The translations under genes and the position numbers were made by a program. Below are positions 54,951 through 64,000 of a stretch of 64,000 bases of DNA, in pieces. This DNA is from Salticus scenicus (taxonomy: Eukaryota > Arthropoda > Arachnida > Araneae > Salticidae): assembly GCA_963930645.1 (NCBI GenBank), contig OZ005653.1, positions 116,566,259-116,630,258 on the forward strand, read 5' to 3'. The notes beneath the pieces are model-generated. The model saw only the letters and a program-made list of their open reading frames with translations, did no database searches and had not been told where the DNA came from. Positions within the stretch are counted from its first letter, which is position 1. The number at the start of each line of letters is the position of its first letter.

Positions 54951-55851
54951 ACGTGACCTCGAAACAGATGGCTGAAGAAAACAGCTGATAAGCGGGGATC
55001 CCCCCTTTTCACTCCGTTCTGTGACGTGAGCACAAGAATTTCCATATGAAAATCACAGGGGAGGGGTCACAAGCTGTACCTCGTGGTTTTTCTACGCATT
55101 CATTCGGCGTAGTGGGTTTGCTGATGTATCATGGGGAGAGGAAGGCGGGGCGACTGCTTTCCCCTCCCGGTTTGGATAAAAAGTGGACATTTTTAGTTTT
55201 TGGGAAAGAAAAAAAAAAGGAAAAAAAAAGATGAGATGAGTCTTCTCGTTTGGGAAGTAGTGAGTACTTGATCTGATTGAGACTCGCTGGTTTAGGCGAA
55301 GTGTGGTCGCAAGATAGTTTTTTTTTATGAGAAGAGATTGGAGGCAGGTTTGGTTCGCTTGCTCGTGATAAGCAGAGGCTGATGTGAGATCTCTGGAGGC
55401 TAGTTTTTCCTCGTGATATCTAGTGGTGGGCTGAAGATAATGATGAAAGGTCGAGCGAATCTTGGGTAGTTTTTTATGAGACGGGTCGTAAGGAAGGTAG
55501 AGCAGCGAGTTGTAAAAGAAGGAAGAAGAAACGAAGAGTGTTATGAGAAGGGAGTGAACCGTACGAGCTATGCATGCCGGTGGTGGTTTTTCGAAAAAAT
55601 TAAGCTGGTGCTATTAAGTTAATGGAATCGAGCTATATTTTTCCCTGAAAGCAAAAGTTGTCGGAGCCCTTATAAAAGAGACGAGTGAGCGTATGGCTGA
55701 AAAGCTGGATAATTTCGCTGTTCCTGAACGAAGGTACCCGGAGTGTAGAAGTATTGACGTTTCCCGATGGATGCTTTGTCCTTAAAGTGGTTGTGAAAAA
55801 ACTCTCCTCGACGCTTGGCGGAACTGTTGCAGCTAAAATACCAAATGTTAT
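54951..55851 (+). promoter_or_regulatory. G/C-richer promoter and leader exon upstream of the intact Gypsy element
   Basis: Composition rises sharply above the flanks. A TATA box, TATAAAAG, lies at 55671-55678, and a start of transcription near 55700 is expected. The transcript would run into a strong donor at 55851/55852 (TTAT then GTAAGTC). A matching acceptor sits one base before the gag ATG. The block could instead be the 5' LTR of the element or a captured host promoter. No second copy is visible to decide. Confidence 0.5.
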
Positions 55852-58093
55852 GTAAGTCAATTATTATATTCATGTCTTTAATTATTCCTGCTTCTTGTAT
55901 ATTGTTGCTTCACTTAAAATGTATTAATTTTTTTTAAGATAGTAATTTTGTGTTGGTATGTAAGGACGAATGGTCCAGTTCAACACTAGCTTCTGTATCA
56001 TGATGGTATATTTTCCCTTATTCTGCTGAAAGTTAAACGTTAAGAAATATAGTGTAATCCTACTGTAGTCTAATTAAAAATTGGTATATGTTAAAAGCTC
56101 AAATTTTAGTGTTGGTGATCCTTTGGGAAAGTATTGTTTTTTTTTATTTAATTGTGTCAGAGAAAAGATAACAATGAAAAATTAATTACGCTAGAGAAAC
56201 AAGTTTATTTTCTTTATTTACTCTTGTCTGCGGGTAGTGTTTACCCATTTTTCTGAACTAGGGTTGTGCGATAGAAAAGTTAATAAGTAAAAGATAAATT
56301 TTAAGAACACAACGCGAATTTATCTTTAATGTTTGTTTTTGTTTAATTCTATACGATCACCTTATCTTTCTTTAAGTTACAAGGAAAATTATAATTGGAT
56401 AACTTAAACATTTTTTTTATTATTAAGGAAATAATTACATTTGTTTTTATGTCGTTATTATTTAAAATCTAGTAAATAATCACGACTTTAGGTTTAAAGT
56501 TGAAGCCAAAGGCAACTTAAACTAAATGAATATTATTTTAAAGTTAAATAGATTTGAATCTTAAATTTAAAAACTTAGCCTAAATAAAAATATGATAAAT
56601 GATGCCGTGCCCATTTGGTAGTCAGGAGTAATTATTTGTTTCTCTAGCGGTAAGTTTGGCACCGCGCTTAGGTCTTAAACTATATTAATAATTAAATGAA
56701 TTATTTTAGTGTGTACTTTTGTATTTTTTTTTTTCAAGTCTACTCAGAATATTTTTTTTTCTCTTTTTCTAACTCATGTATTGTGGAGCCACATTGATGA
56801 GGAAAAATGTATGGACCTGTGTTGTGACGAGTGAGGATGTATTTCCTTCTGTTGCCCTGTGGTGAGATCATGAAATTTGTGTTTTGATTTACATTCTATT
56901 TAAGAGTGAAAAATTACTTGTTTATTTTATATATGTTTTTTTTTTAATTGGAAAAATTTGGCTTTTATGTATTGTGTGAAATGAAATTTTATAGTATACA
57001 TTTTGCTGGAAGGAAGAATTTTGTCAAATGTAATCAATAGATCTGATAATTAAGTGCAAAATAATTATTTCTTGTTAGAGAAATTGTAATCAGTAAATTT
57101 ATTTTTTTTTTTTTTTGGAAGGGCTTACGAATGTTGGTAAAATTCAAATTTTTTTTTAAAAAGTATTTTTAAAGAAAAAACTAAATAAATAAGTTAATTG
57201 ATCTGCAGAATTCTTCTTTCAGCCTATGAATTGCAATTATTTTTTTGTAGTGTTACTCCATTTTTCTTGTGCAAAATCAAATTTACATATCTTTAAAATT
57301 TTGCTTGTGATATTCATATGTATACATTCATTTGCATTATTTTTTTAAGTTACTTGTGTAGTAGAAAATTGAGTCATAACAAAGAAGGATTTTTTTGTGG
57401 TTAAAATTATTTTTCGGTGTAAGACAAAATTTTGGAAGTATTAGGACTGGTAATTCATTGGTTTTGAAATTTTGTTGCTTTTAAGACAACTTATGGCTGG
57501 ATTTACAGGCCAACAAAAAATTTGGAAAAATAGTTAACTTATAAAGTGTAAATAATTTAAAGTTTTTCTCTCAAAAAAAAAAAAAAAAAAAAAAAAATCC
57601 TTCTTATATTTTGCTTTGCTTTATCATTACTGTATTGCTTATACATGCTTATACACATATTTACAAAACAAGTACATTAGGGGTTAAAAAACATATGGAG
57701 TTGGTATTTGTTAACACATTGTGATAATTAGATACAAGACTTTATTACAATAGCAATTTGATATATGTTACAAAACATAAATTTAGTACACATGTTTACT
57801 GTTTGTTATATGTAAATAATATGACTCAATTTATGTGATTTTTTTTTGTCTTTCTCTGGTTTTCTATGCTGCTATATTGTATAACCTTGTTTTCTGCTCC
57901 GTACTTGTATTGGCTAGAACATTGAGTTGGTTAGGAAGAATTGTGTTTTTTTAAATTTGAAAAGAAACTGAATGTTTAGCTGTGGCCTTGACGGGCAAGG
58001 GGTTAAAAACATTATTAGACAGTTTAGTGCTAAAAAATTTCGCTAGTGTTAGGAATTTTTTTTGTTGTGTTTTGCATTTGATTTAATTGTCAG
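55852..58093 (+). other. Probable intron in the leader of the Gypsy element
   Basis: The donor GTAAGTC at 55852 and the acceptor at 58092-58093 (long T-rich tract then TTGTCAG, directly followed by T-ATG) bracket 2242 bases of AT-rich sequence without open frames. A poly-A run lies at about 57571-57598. RNA data are needed to confirm; the splice-site quality is what suggests it. Confidence 0.5.
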
Positions 58094-58094
58094 T

Positions 58095-59126
58095 ATGGGT
58101 GAAAAACCGGAAACAGGGGTTGAAAATAGCAGTAGTAAGGACGCTACTCAGCCAAATGGCCCGACATCGGCCCTAAATATGGTCATTGCTCAGGATCCTG
58201 AAATTACTAAAGGTCGGCGTAGGGAATTTTTAATTGACAACCTCTCACTAATCCCAGTGTTTACAGGTAGGGATCCTAATTTTTCGGTTACTGACTTCTT
58301 CCACAAAATTACGGAGTTAGCCGAGTATGCGGGATGGAAGGAAGAAGATTATTTTTTTGCAGTTAAGCAAAGGCTGGCCGGCGCTGCTCAACAGGTTTTT
58401 AGGGACTATGCCCATAATGTTAAAAGTTATAAAGAATTGGAAAAGTTGTTAAGAGACAGGTTCACCGAAAAACCAGATCTCCATCATGTCTTTAGTGATT
58501 TTTGGAACTTTTCTCAGAATATAAATATGCCGGTGCAGGACTTTATTGTAAAAGCTAAACAAAAAGTAAAATTAGTAGTAAAAGCACAGAAAATTCCCGA
58601 GAGCGCGTGGGTTCAAACGGAGGAGGAGTGGCTTTTGGCTATGCTAGTTAAGAACCTCCATCCTAATATTAGAAGAGGTGTTATAGCTCGCTCCCCTATG
58701 TCAGTGTTAGAATTAGAACAAATTGCTTTAGCAGAAGAACGTGCTTTTAAAGCGACACAACCGTTTTTCGAAAACACGCAGCAGAGTCACAGTCAGCTAG
58801 AAATGGCTTGCGCTGCGCAAAGTACTAACAATCATGCTGAAGTATCAAACTCCCAAGTGTCAGGTCTCACAAATTTAATCGCGGACCTTACTGAACAAAT
58901 TGCAAATCTAAGCTCAAAAGTGCAGGCGCTGGAGAGTAGAAACTTAAGGAGACCTCCACCTCGTCCAAAAAAAGAGGTAGTTTGCTATGCATGTGGAATT
59001 AAGGGGCATTACAAAAATGAATGTCGAAATACGAGAAATAGATTCGACAGGCGACCTCGAGACGACAGGAATAGCCACCAACACAGAGCAAATGAACAAG
59101 CTAATGATGAGGAAAATTTAAACTAG
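58095..59126 (+). CDS. gag: Gag polyprotein of Ty3/Gypsy element
   Basis: The 343-residue product (MGEKPETG start) has a capsid-like core (LSLIPVFTGRDPNFSVTDFF at about 52-75, then helices through about 210), a Gln/Asn-rich linker, and a CCHC knuckle CYACGIKGHYKNEC near 297-310. A basic Arg/Asn-rich tail follows. It forms the virus-like particle and packages RNA. The frame stays open 33 bases upstream without an ATG; the ATG at 58095 directly follows a splice acceptor. It ends at a TAG immediately after the heptamer TTTAAAC. Confidence 0.93.
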   Translation: MGEKPETGVENSSSKDATQPNGPTSALNMVIAQDPEITKGRRREFLIDNLSLIPVFTGRDPNFSVTDFFHKITELAEYAGWKEEDYFFAVKQRLAGAAQQVFRDYAHNVKSYKELEKLLRDRFTEKPDLHHVFSDFWNFSQNINMPVQDFIVKAKQKVKLVVKAQKIPESAWVQTEEEWLLAMLVKNLHPNIRRGVIARSPMSVLELEQIALAEERAFKATQPFFENTQQSHSQLEMACAAQSTNNHAEVSNSQVSGLTNLIADLTEQIANLSSKVQALESRNLRRPPPRPKKEVVCYACGIKGHYKNECRNTRNRFDRRPRDDRNSHQHRANEQANDEENLN

Positions 59127-62100
59127 TTAGGGTCTCGTCAGAGAGAGCGACTGCAGGGGACCCTGTGCGACAGTGTGAATCGCTCACCATACCGAAGGTT
59201 AGGTGTGAGGAGGGTGCTGGTAACCCTAATGTAAATAACAGACATCATGAAAGTGTGGAATTCACTGGCGGGAACTGGAAAACCTTAGGCTCCAAATTGC
59301 CAATCGTAGAAATTGAACTTAATAATGAGAAATGGCTTGGGCTAATTGACTCAGGCTCGAGCTGTAATATTGTGTCAGATGTTATTTTAAGAAATGTAAA
59401 TTTGTGTAAAGTGCCATGTCAAGTAAATTTAAAAACTCTTTTGGGGGGGGATGTAACAATTCAGGATAAAGTAGAAATGCAATTCAAATTGGGAAATAAG
59501 TATTTTACTGATAATTTCAATATTGCTAGGGGTTGCATGTCACCAAATTTCCAACTAATTTTAGGGGTGCCTTGGTTGTTAAAATTTCAAATCCAAATTA
59601 ATTGTAAAGATAAAATGCTTAGTGGGGAAAATTTTCAGTGTCCTATTTTTTCACAAAACTGCGAAAGTGTAAATTTTATTGATTCAAGTGTAAAATCCAT
59701 TCCAGTTTATACTAAACAAAAACTTGTGTTACCCCCAAATTCTGAAACTATCATTAATGTAAAAATTAGAGATTTTAATTGTGTAAATACTGAAAATGTT
59801 TTAATATATCCACATAAATTTATTGGGGAATCTGCTGTGATTAGCCACACCATCTGCCAAAATTCTCCTAACAACTTTAAGGTCAAAATTTTAAACTTGA
59901 ATGAAGCTCCTGTCCATGTAAATAAAAATTCACAGGTCGGTTTTATGGAGGAAATTGTTAGTGACCAGTCTGAGGAATATGTGAATTGTGCTGAGGAGGA
60001 GGAGATTGGGGAGGTAGAAAACATTAACCTGGAATGGGACACAAATTTTAAATTAGACCACTTAGATTTAGATTTAAAAGTCAAAGTAGAAAATTTTTTA
60101 AAAAACAACTCTGATGTGTTTGCGGCTTCAGTTCTAGATCTCCCTGGCTGCGACACGGTTCTCCACAACATTAAGTTAGACGACAAAACTCCAGTTAGAT
60201 GTACCCCATACAGAGTGCCATACAATTTGCGGAATGAATTGGATAGTCAAATAAACACCCTACTAGAAGCAAAAATTTTAGTACCGTCAAATTCTCAGTA
60301 CGCGTCACCAGTGATTTTGGTTAAAAAGGCAGACGGGTCTTTTCGTCTGGCGTGTGATTTCAGAAAATTGAATAAAAAAATTGCTAATGACAGTTATCCG
60401 ATCCCGAACATAGCCGAAACCATTGACTCGCTGGCTGGGGCCAAGTATTTTTCAACCATGGACCTCACCAGTGGTTTCTTTCAACAAAAAATTCCTCCCG
60501 ATCAACAACATCTCACAGCAATTGTGACACACGACAAGCTTTTACAGTGGACTAGAAGTCCATTCGGACTTAAGTCATCCCCCGCTGCATTTCAAAGGTT
60601 AATGAACGTTGTGTTGAGTGGGTTGTCAGATCTTAATATCCTAATTTACATTGATGACATTTGTGTGTCATCAAGAGACATTGATTCACACTTTCAAAAG
60701 CTAGAAATTGTTTTCAACAGGTTAAGGCAACACAATCTAAAACTAAAACCGGCCAAATGCCATTTCTTTAAATCAGAGATTACTTTTCTGGGTTTCCAAA
60801 TTAGCGACGGAGAAATTTTTCCAGCCAAAAAGAACGTGGAAGTCATAGAAAAAATCAAACGTCCTTCAAATAGGAAACAAGTTCGGTCTTTTCTTGGGTC
60901 AGTGGGTTTTTACAGGCGTCACATTTGTGACTACTCTAAAAGGTCAATTACACTCACTAATCTGACAAAAGAAAAAAATAAATTCGTGTGGTCACAGAAG
61001 GCTGAGGATGAGTTTCAGGACTTAAAGCATGAACTAATGAGAATCCCATCTTTAAAATTACCAGACATGTCCAAAGATTTTATTATTTACACAGACAGCT
61101 CAGCTGTTGCTCTGGGAGCGGTTTTATGCCAACCAGATGAGGAAAATTTTCCGTACCCGGTAGCTTTCGCTAGTCGGAAACTGAAGGAGGTGGAATCGAG
61201 ATATTCAGCGACAGAGCGGGAGTTACTAGCTTTGGTCTGGGCTGTACAGTACTTTAAATGTTATGTTTTTAATAGGAAATTCACTATATACACTGACCAT
61301 GCTGCCCTTACGCACGCTTTAAAACTCAAAGACCCCACTTCTAGGATTGCGCGGTGGTTATGCGCTCTTAGCGAATTTGACTTTGTTTCTCGCTATATCA
61401 AAGGGAAGTGCAATTCTGTGGCGGATTTTCTGTCCAGGTTTGTTGAACATTCTATGGAGATTACCAATAATGAAGGTGTGGAAAACTGTTTTGTGTCCGA
61501 GAGGGCTACTCAGGAGATTCAGGTTGATGATAGGTGCGAGTTGTTAAAAGATATCCAGTTTGCTCAAAGCAATGATCAATTTTGTAAATATGTAAATAAT
61601 AGAATTTTTAAAGAATTACCAATCAATCCTAAAGGGTATAATTTTTTTGTAAAAAATGAGGTGTTGATGTGCAAAAGGGTGAGTCCAAAGTCCAGAAAGG
61701 AGGCAGGTGAAAAAATAGTTGTGCCAAAGGCTCTGGTTCCCACTATTTTTAGGTTAACGCATGAATCTAATGTGGCGTGTCATGCAGGTTTTTTTAAAAC
61801 TCTACATCGTGTTAAGGAAAATTACTATTGGCAGGGGATGTTTGCGGATGTCAAAAGACTTGTGGCCTCTTGCCAGTCTTGTCTGGAGTTTAGGGCCCAT
61901 AAACCCAAGAGGTTGGCTGAACTCCAGAGGTTGGAGATCCCAGAGTACCCTTTTTCTACAATACATTCGGATATTTGTGGGCCTTATCCCACTACCGAAA
62001 AGGGGAATAAATTTATTATTGTCTTCATTGATAGTTTTACGAAGTGGTGTGAAGCCTTTGCAGTGCCCAACATAACATCGGATACGATAGCTGACGCATT

Positions 62101-63247
62101 GGCAGAATTTGTTTGTAGGCATGGGACTCCTGAGAAAATAATTACTGACCGAGGAAAAAATTATATGAGTGAAGCAATCGAGCAGGTGTATGAGAGATTA
62201 GGAATCAGGCACATACATACCACAAGTTTCCACCCTAGCTCAAATGCGAAGGTAGAACGTAACCATGCCACTATGAATAGTGCCCTTGCACATCTAGTCA
62301 ATAGTAACCATAACGACTGGGACGAGAAGTTAAAGTTTGGACTGTTGGCGCTCCGCTCCAGTGTGCACTCAACGATAAATGAGACTCCCTTTTTTGTGAC
62401 TCATGGTAGGGACATGAAACTACCGTATAATGCGCTTGAGACTAGTGTTCCTCGGAACTATAATGATTGCCCCTCCTATTGCGACCAATTAATTCCCTCA
62501 TTGCAACAGGTCTTTTCACAAACAAAAAGATTCTTAGAGCAAGCTGCTGACAAACAAGAAAAGCTTCGTAGTAAAATTGCCGTAGATAAAAAAATAAAAG
62601 TAGGTAGTCTGGTCATGCTGTTTACTCCTACCATAAAACCGGGTTTGTGTAAGAAATTCAATAAAGTCAATAGGGGTCCTTTCCGGGTGATTCGCAAACT
62701 GAATGAGGTTAACTTTGAAATACAAGAGGTGCGCAACAATAAAAATGTCCAAATTGTGCACGTGGATAGGCTTACAAAAATGATTGATAAACCTGTCTTC
62801 CCTGAGTTTGTGAGAGACGGTAGCACTGAGCAGGGTAGTGGGGTAACTCCTGCTGTTGTGGAGAACTCCGGTGAGAAAGAGGTTTTTGTAGATCGGTATG
62901 AGTTACGTAGACGAGAGAGGTTGGAGAAAAGAAAGAAACGGCTAGTGTTTCGCTCTAGTGAAATTGAGGACACCTTGTTGGGGGTTGGCCTGGATAACCA
63001 ACTGCAGAATTTCACAACCCAGGTTGATAGCACAGTTACGGACAGGGATGGCAGTTCTAGCGAGCATGTTGGCGCACAGGTGTCCCAGGCTAGTCTCTCT
63101 TCTCTCGGTGGTCACAGGGCCTTGTCACCAACAGTGAGTGAGGCAGAAGAGAGTAGTTTTCAACAAAGGGGGGTAGGTGCTCATAACACAGTACCGATAG
63201 CATTTCACTCTTATAACCTTCGCCCTAGAAATAGGCGAAATTTGTAA
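59111..63247 (+). CDS. pol: Pol polyprotein of Ty3/Gypsy element (PR-RT-RH-IN)
   Basis: The open frame gives about 1378 residues after frameshifting. Numbering here starts at 59165. Order: aspartic protease (LIDSGSS, Asp62), reverse transcriptase (TMDLTSGFFQ, then YIDDI near 494-498), RNase H (YTDSSAVALG near 642, ERELLAL, YTDHAALTH), integrase HHCC domain (H...CHAG...CQSC, about 865-898), and integrase core D near 935 (DICGPYP), D near 994 (TDRGKN) and E 35-36 further (VERNH). Then come a GPF-type C-terminal module (RGPFRVIRKLNEVNFEI) and a long tail ending YNLRPRNRRN. Every catalytic acid is present and no stop interrupts, so this could be a functional source of reverse transcriptase. Confidence 0.95.
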   Translation, partial: GKFKLVRVSSERATAGDPVRQCESLTIPKVRCEEGAGNPNVNNRHHESVEFTGGNWKTLGSKLPIVEIELNNEKWLGLIDSGSSCNIVSDVILRNVNLCKVPCQVNLKTLLGGDVTIQDKVEMQFKLGNKYFTDNFNIARGCMSPNFQLILGVPWLLKFQIQINCKDKMLSGENFQCPIFSQNCESVNFIDSSVKSIPVYTKQKLVLPPNSETIINVKIRDFNCVNTENVLIYPHKFIGESAVISHTICQNSPNNFKVKILNLNEAPVHVNKNSQVGFMEEIVSDQSEEYVNCAEEEEIGEVENINLEWDTNFKLDHLDLDLKVKVENFLKNNSDVFAASVLDLPGCDTVLHNIKLDDKTPVRCTPYRVPYNLRNELDSQINTLLEAKILVPSNSQYASPVILVKKADGSFRLACDFRKLNKKIANDSYPIPNIAETIDSLAGAKYFSTMDLTSGFFQQKIPPDQQHLTAIVTHDKLLQWTRSPFGLKSSPAAFQRLMNVVLSGLSDLNILIYIDDICVSSRDIDSHFQKLEIVFNRLRQHNLKLKPAKCHFFKSEITFLGFQISDGEIFPAKKNVEVIEKIKRPSNRKQVRSFLGSVGFYRRHICDYSKRSITLTNLTKEKNKFVWSQKAEDEFQDLKHELMRIPSLKLPDMSKDFIIYTDSSAVALGAVLCQPDEENFPYPVAFASRKLKEVESRYSATERELLALVWAVQYFKCYVFNRKFTIYTDHAALTHALKLKDPTSRIARWLCALSEFDFVSRYIKGKCNSVADFLSRFVEHSMEITNNEGVENCFVSERATQEIQVDDRCELLKDIQFAQSNDQFCKYVNNRIFKELPINPKGYNFFVKNEVLMCKRVSPKSRKEAGEKIVVPKALVPTIFRLTHESNVACHAGFFKTLHRVKENYYWQGMFADVKRLVASCQSCLEFRAHKPKRLAELQRLEIPEYPFSTIHSDICGPYPTTEKGNKFIIVFIDSFTKWCEAFAVPNITSDTIADALAEFVCRHGTPEKIITDRGKNYMSEAIEQVYERLGIRHIHTTSFHPSSNAKVERNHATMNSALAHLVNSNHNDWDEKLKFGLLALRSSVHSTINETPFFVTHGRDMKLPYNALETSVPRNYNDCPSYCDQLIPSLQQVFSQTKRFLEQAADKQEKLRSKIAVDKKIKVGSLVMLFTPTIKPGLCKKFNKVNRGPFRVIRKLNEVNFEIQEVRNNKNVQIVHVDRLTKMIDKPVFPEFVRDGSTEQGSGVTPAVVENSGEKEVFVDRYELRRRERLEKRKKRLVFRSSEIEDTLLGVGLDNQLQNFTTQVDSTVTDRDGSSSEHVGAQVSQASLSSLGGHRALSPTVSEAEESSFQQRGVGAHNTVPIAFHSYNLRPRNRRNL
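59117..59163 (+). promoter_or_regulatory. Predicted -1 ribosomal frameshift signal between gag and pol
   Basis: The slippery heptamer T TTA AAC (59117-59123) is in the correct gag phase and is followed directly by the gag stop TAG. An upstream overlapping A AAT TTA (59114-59120) also fits. Six bases downstream a stem GGGTC (59130-59134) can pair with GACCC (59159-59163); a competing CAGG-GGAC-CCTG hairpin lies at 59154-59165. The pol frame is -1 relative to gag and is open from 59111, so the overlap is 16 bases. Confidence 0.85.
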
Positions 63248-63426
63248 ATATAAAATTTTTTTTTTGTAAATAGTTGTATATTTGTTAGTAGATTTTTTGC
63301 ATATCATTCTTTTTTTGTAGTATAACTAGTAATCTTAATATTTTCGAAAGGGTGCTTTCAGTGGGAAATATTAGGGTAAAAAAAAAAAAAAAAAATTTAA
63401 GTGTAAAAATAGAAAAATGTAAAAAC

Positions 63427-63464
<38 letters not shown>

Positions 63465-64000
63465 TACAATCGCGGCAGCATGTGCACTTACTTAATAATC
63501 TAGTGTGATATATTTTGTGTAATGTATTTCTGGGCGCACAATTTTATGTCATGGCGTTCTTTTGACGTTAGTAGTACCGTGTGCCAGTCAAAGTGTTTGC
63601 ACTGTTAGAAATTATCTCGGGGCAGGTCACAACTTTGGGGTAACCATGCATGGTGTTATTTGCATAATGAGCAGAAAGCAAGGTTGGTCAAAATTTGTAA
63701 AATGGTGTATTTAGTGCTTGTCTATATCATCTGCTCAAGACTGTGTTTACTCCAAGAAACTGTGTTATAAGACTGTATGTATAATTACACACACTGTGAA
63801 CTGATATTACATTACGTATTTTGGACAATTATTTTGGAACTGCTACAAGATATATATGAACATTTTTATTGTAATAAATATAAACTTTAACACGGAATGT
63901 CAGACTTCCGCGTCCAGCAATGAACAATAGTGTATCACATTATATTAAATTTTGGTTGACCTGTGTAATATTTCCTTAGTTATATTTTTTTTTTCTCAAA
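63248..64000 (+). other. 3' region of the Gypsy element, cut by window end
   Basis: Poly-T/poly-A runs at about 63255, 63380 and 63430-63461 are followed by about 530 bases of more even composition, with AATAAA at 63873-63878. It may be a 3' untranslated region or the beginning of the 3' LTR. I found no copy of it upstream of gag within the window. Confidence 0.45.

Larger units (their letters stand above)
58095..63247 (+). mobile_element. Ty3/Gypsy retrotransposon coding region, intact
   Basis: Complete gag and pol frames are joined by a -1 frameshift site, and all catalytic motifs are present. Flanking LTRs were not found. Either the 3' LTR lies beyond the window and the 5' LTR is the unrecognised block near 55-55.85 kb, or the copy has lost them. 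Confidence 0.9.

Noticed and set aside
55002..55020. A 16-base string CCCCTTTTCACTCCGT shared with the Maverick spacer near 9138-9155
   Set aside because: A single shared 16-mer in 64 kb is close to chance expectation and the flanks do not align.
59707..60225. 172-codon minus-strand frame opposite pol (also 62476-63033)
   Set aside because: Antisense shadow of the intact pol frame.
63248..64000. 3' LTR of the intact Gypsy element
   Set aside because: No TG...CA-bounded copy of this sequence was found upstream of gag, so it cannot be called an LTR from this window.

Overview
The window is eukaryotic: AT-rich, full of long poly-A/poly-T runs and microsatellites, with spliced coding sequence, and without any recognisable single-copy host gene. 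The classes of element suggest an arthropod and fit an arachnid such as a spider, but that assignment is inference. Nearly everything that can be named is mobile DNA.

Centre-left (8550-26174) is a complete Maverick/Polinton, i.e. an integrated adintovirus-like large DNA transposon of 17.6 kb. It has a perfect 6-bp target duplication (CACATA) and 373-bp terminal inverted repeats with 3 differences. All of its genes lie on the minus strand and every frame is open. In transcription order these are a retroviral-type integrase with chromodomain, penton-like minor capsid protein, small basic core protein, double-jelly-roll major capsid protein, adenain-like protease, packaging ATPase, two conserved small proteins of unknown role, an AlkB-type demethylase fused to a PC4-like domain, and a protein-primed DNA polymerase B. 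The polymerase is split over four exons and begins with an array of C2H2 zinc fingers. The first five genes assemble, process and integrate the particle or element, the ATPase packages it, the polymerase copies it, and the AlkB-like protein may repair alkylated element DNA. The outermost 132 bp of each inverted repeat is itself a long GC-rich palindrome. A minisatellite of about 46 bp fills the space between the polymerase stop and the left terminal repeat.

From 34959 to 39554 there is a young Ty3/Gypsy-type LTR element on the minus strand. Its two 633-bp LTRs differ at one base. It carries one open frame that joins Gag directly to integrase, with no protease, reverse transcriptase or RNase H. 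From 58095 to 63247 there is a second Ty3/Gypsy element on the plus strand with intact gag and pol. They are linked by a textbook -1 frameshift signal and preceded by what looks like a spliced leader from a promoter near 55671. Its LTRs are not seen in the window.

The rest is non-coding repeats: a foldback element (7410-7952), MITE-like inverted repeats (962-1843, 4071-4454, 47762-48187, 52984-53105), Helitron-like elements carrying an internal satellite of about 265 bp (40654-46009), a further Helitron-like 3' end at 50044, dispersed repeats that begin with a hairpin (32009-33191, 50706-51740), minisatellites, and unclassified AT-rich sequence between them.
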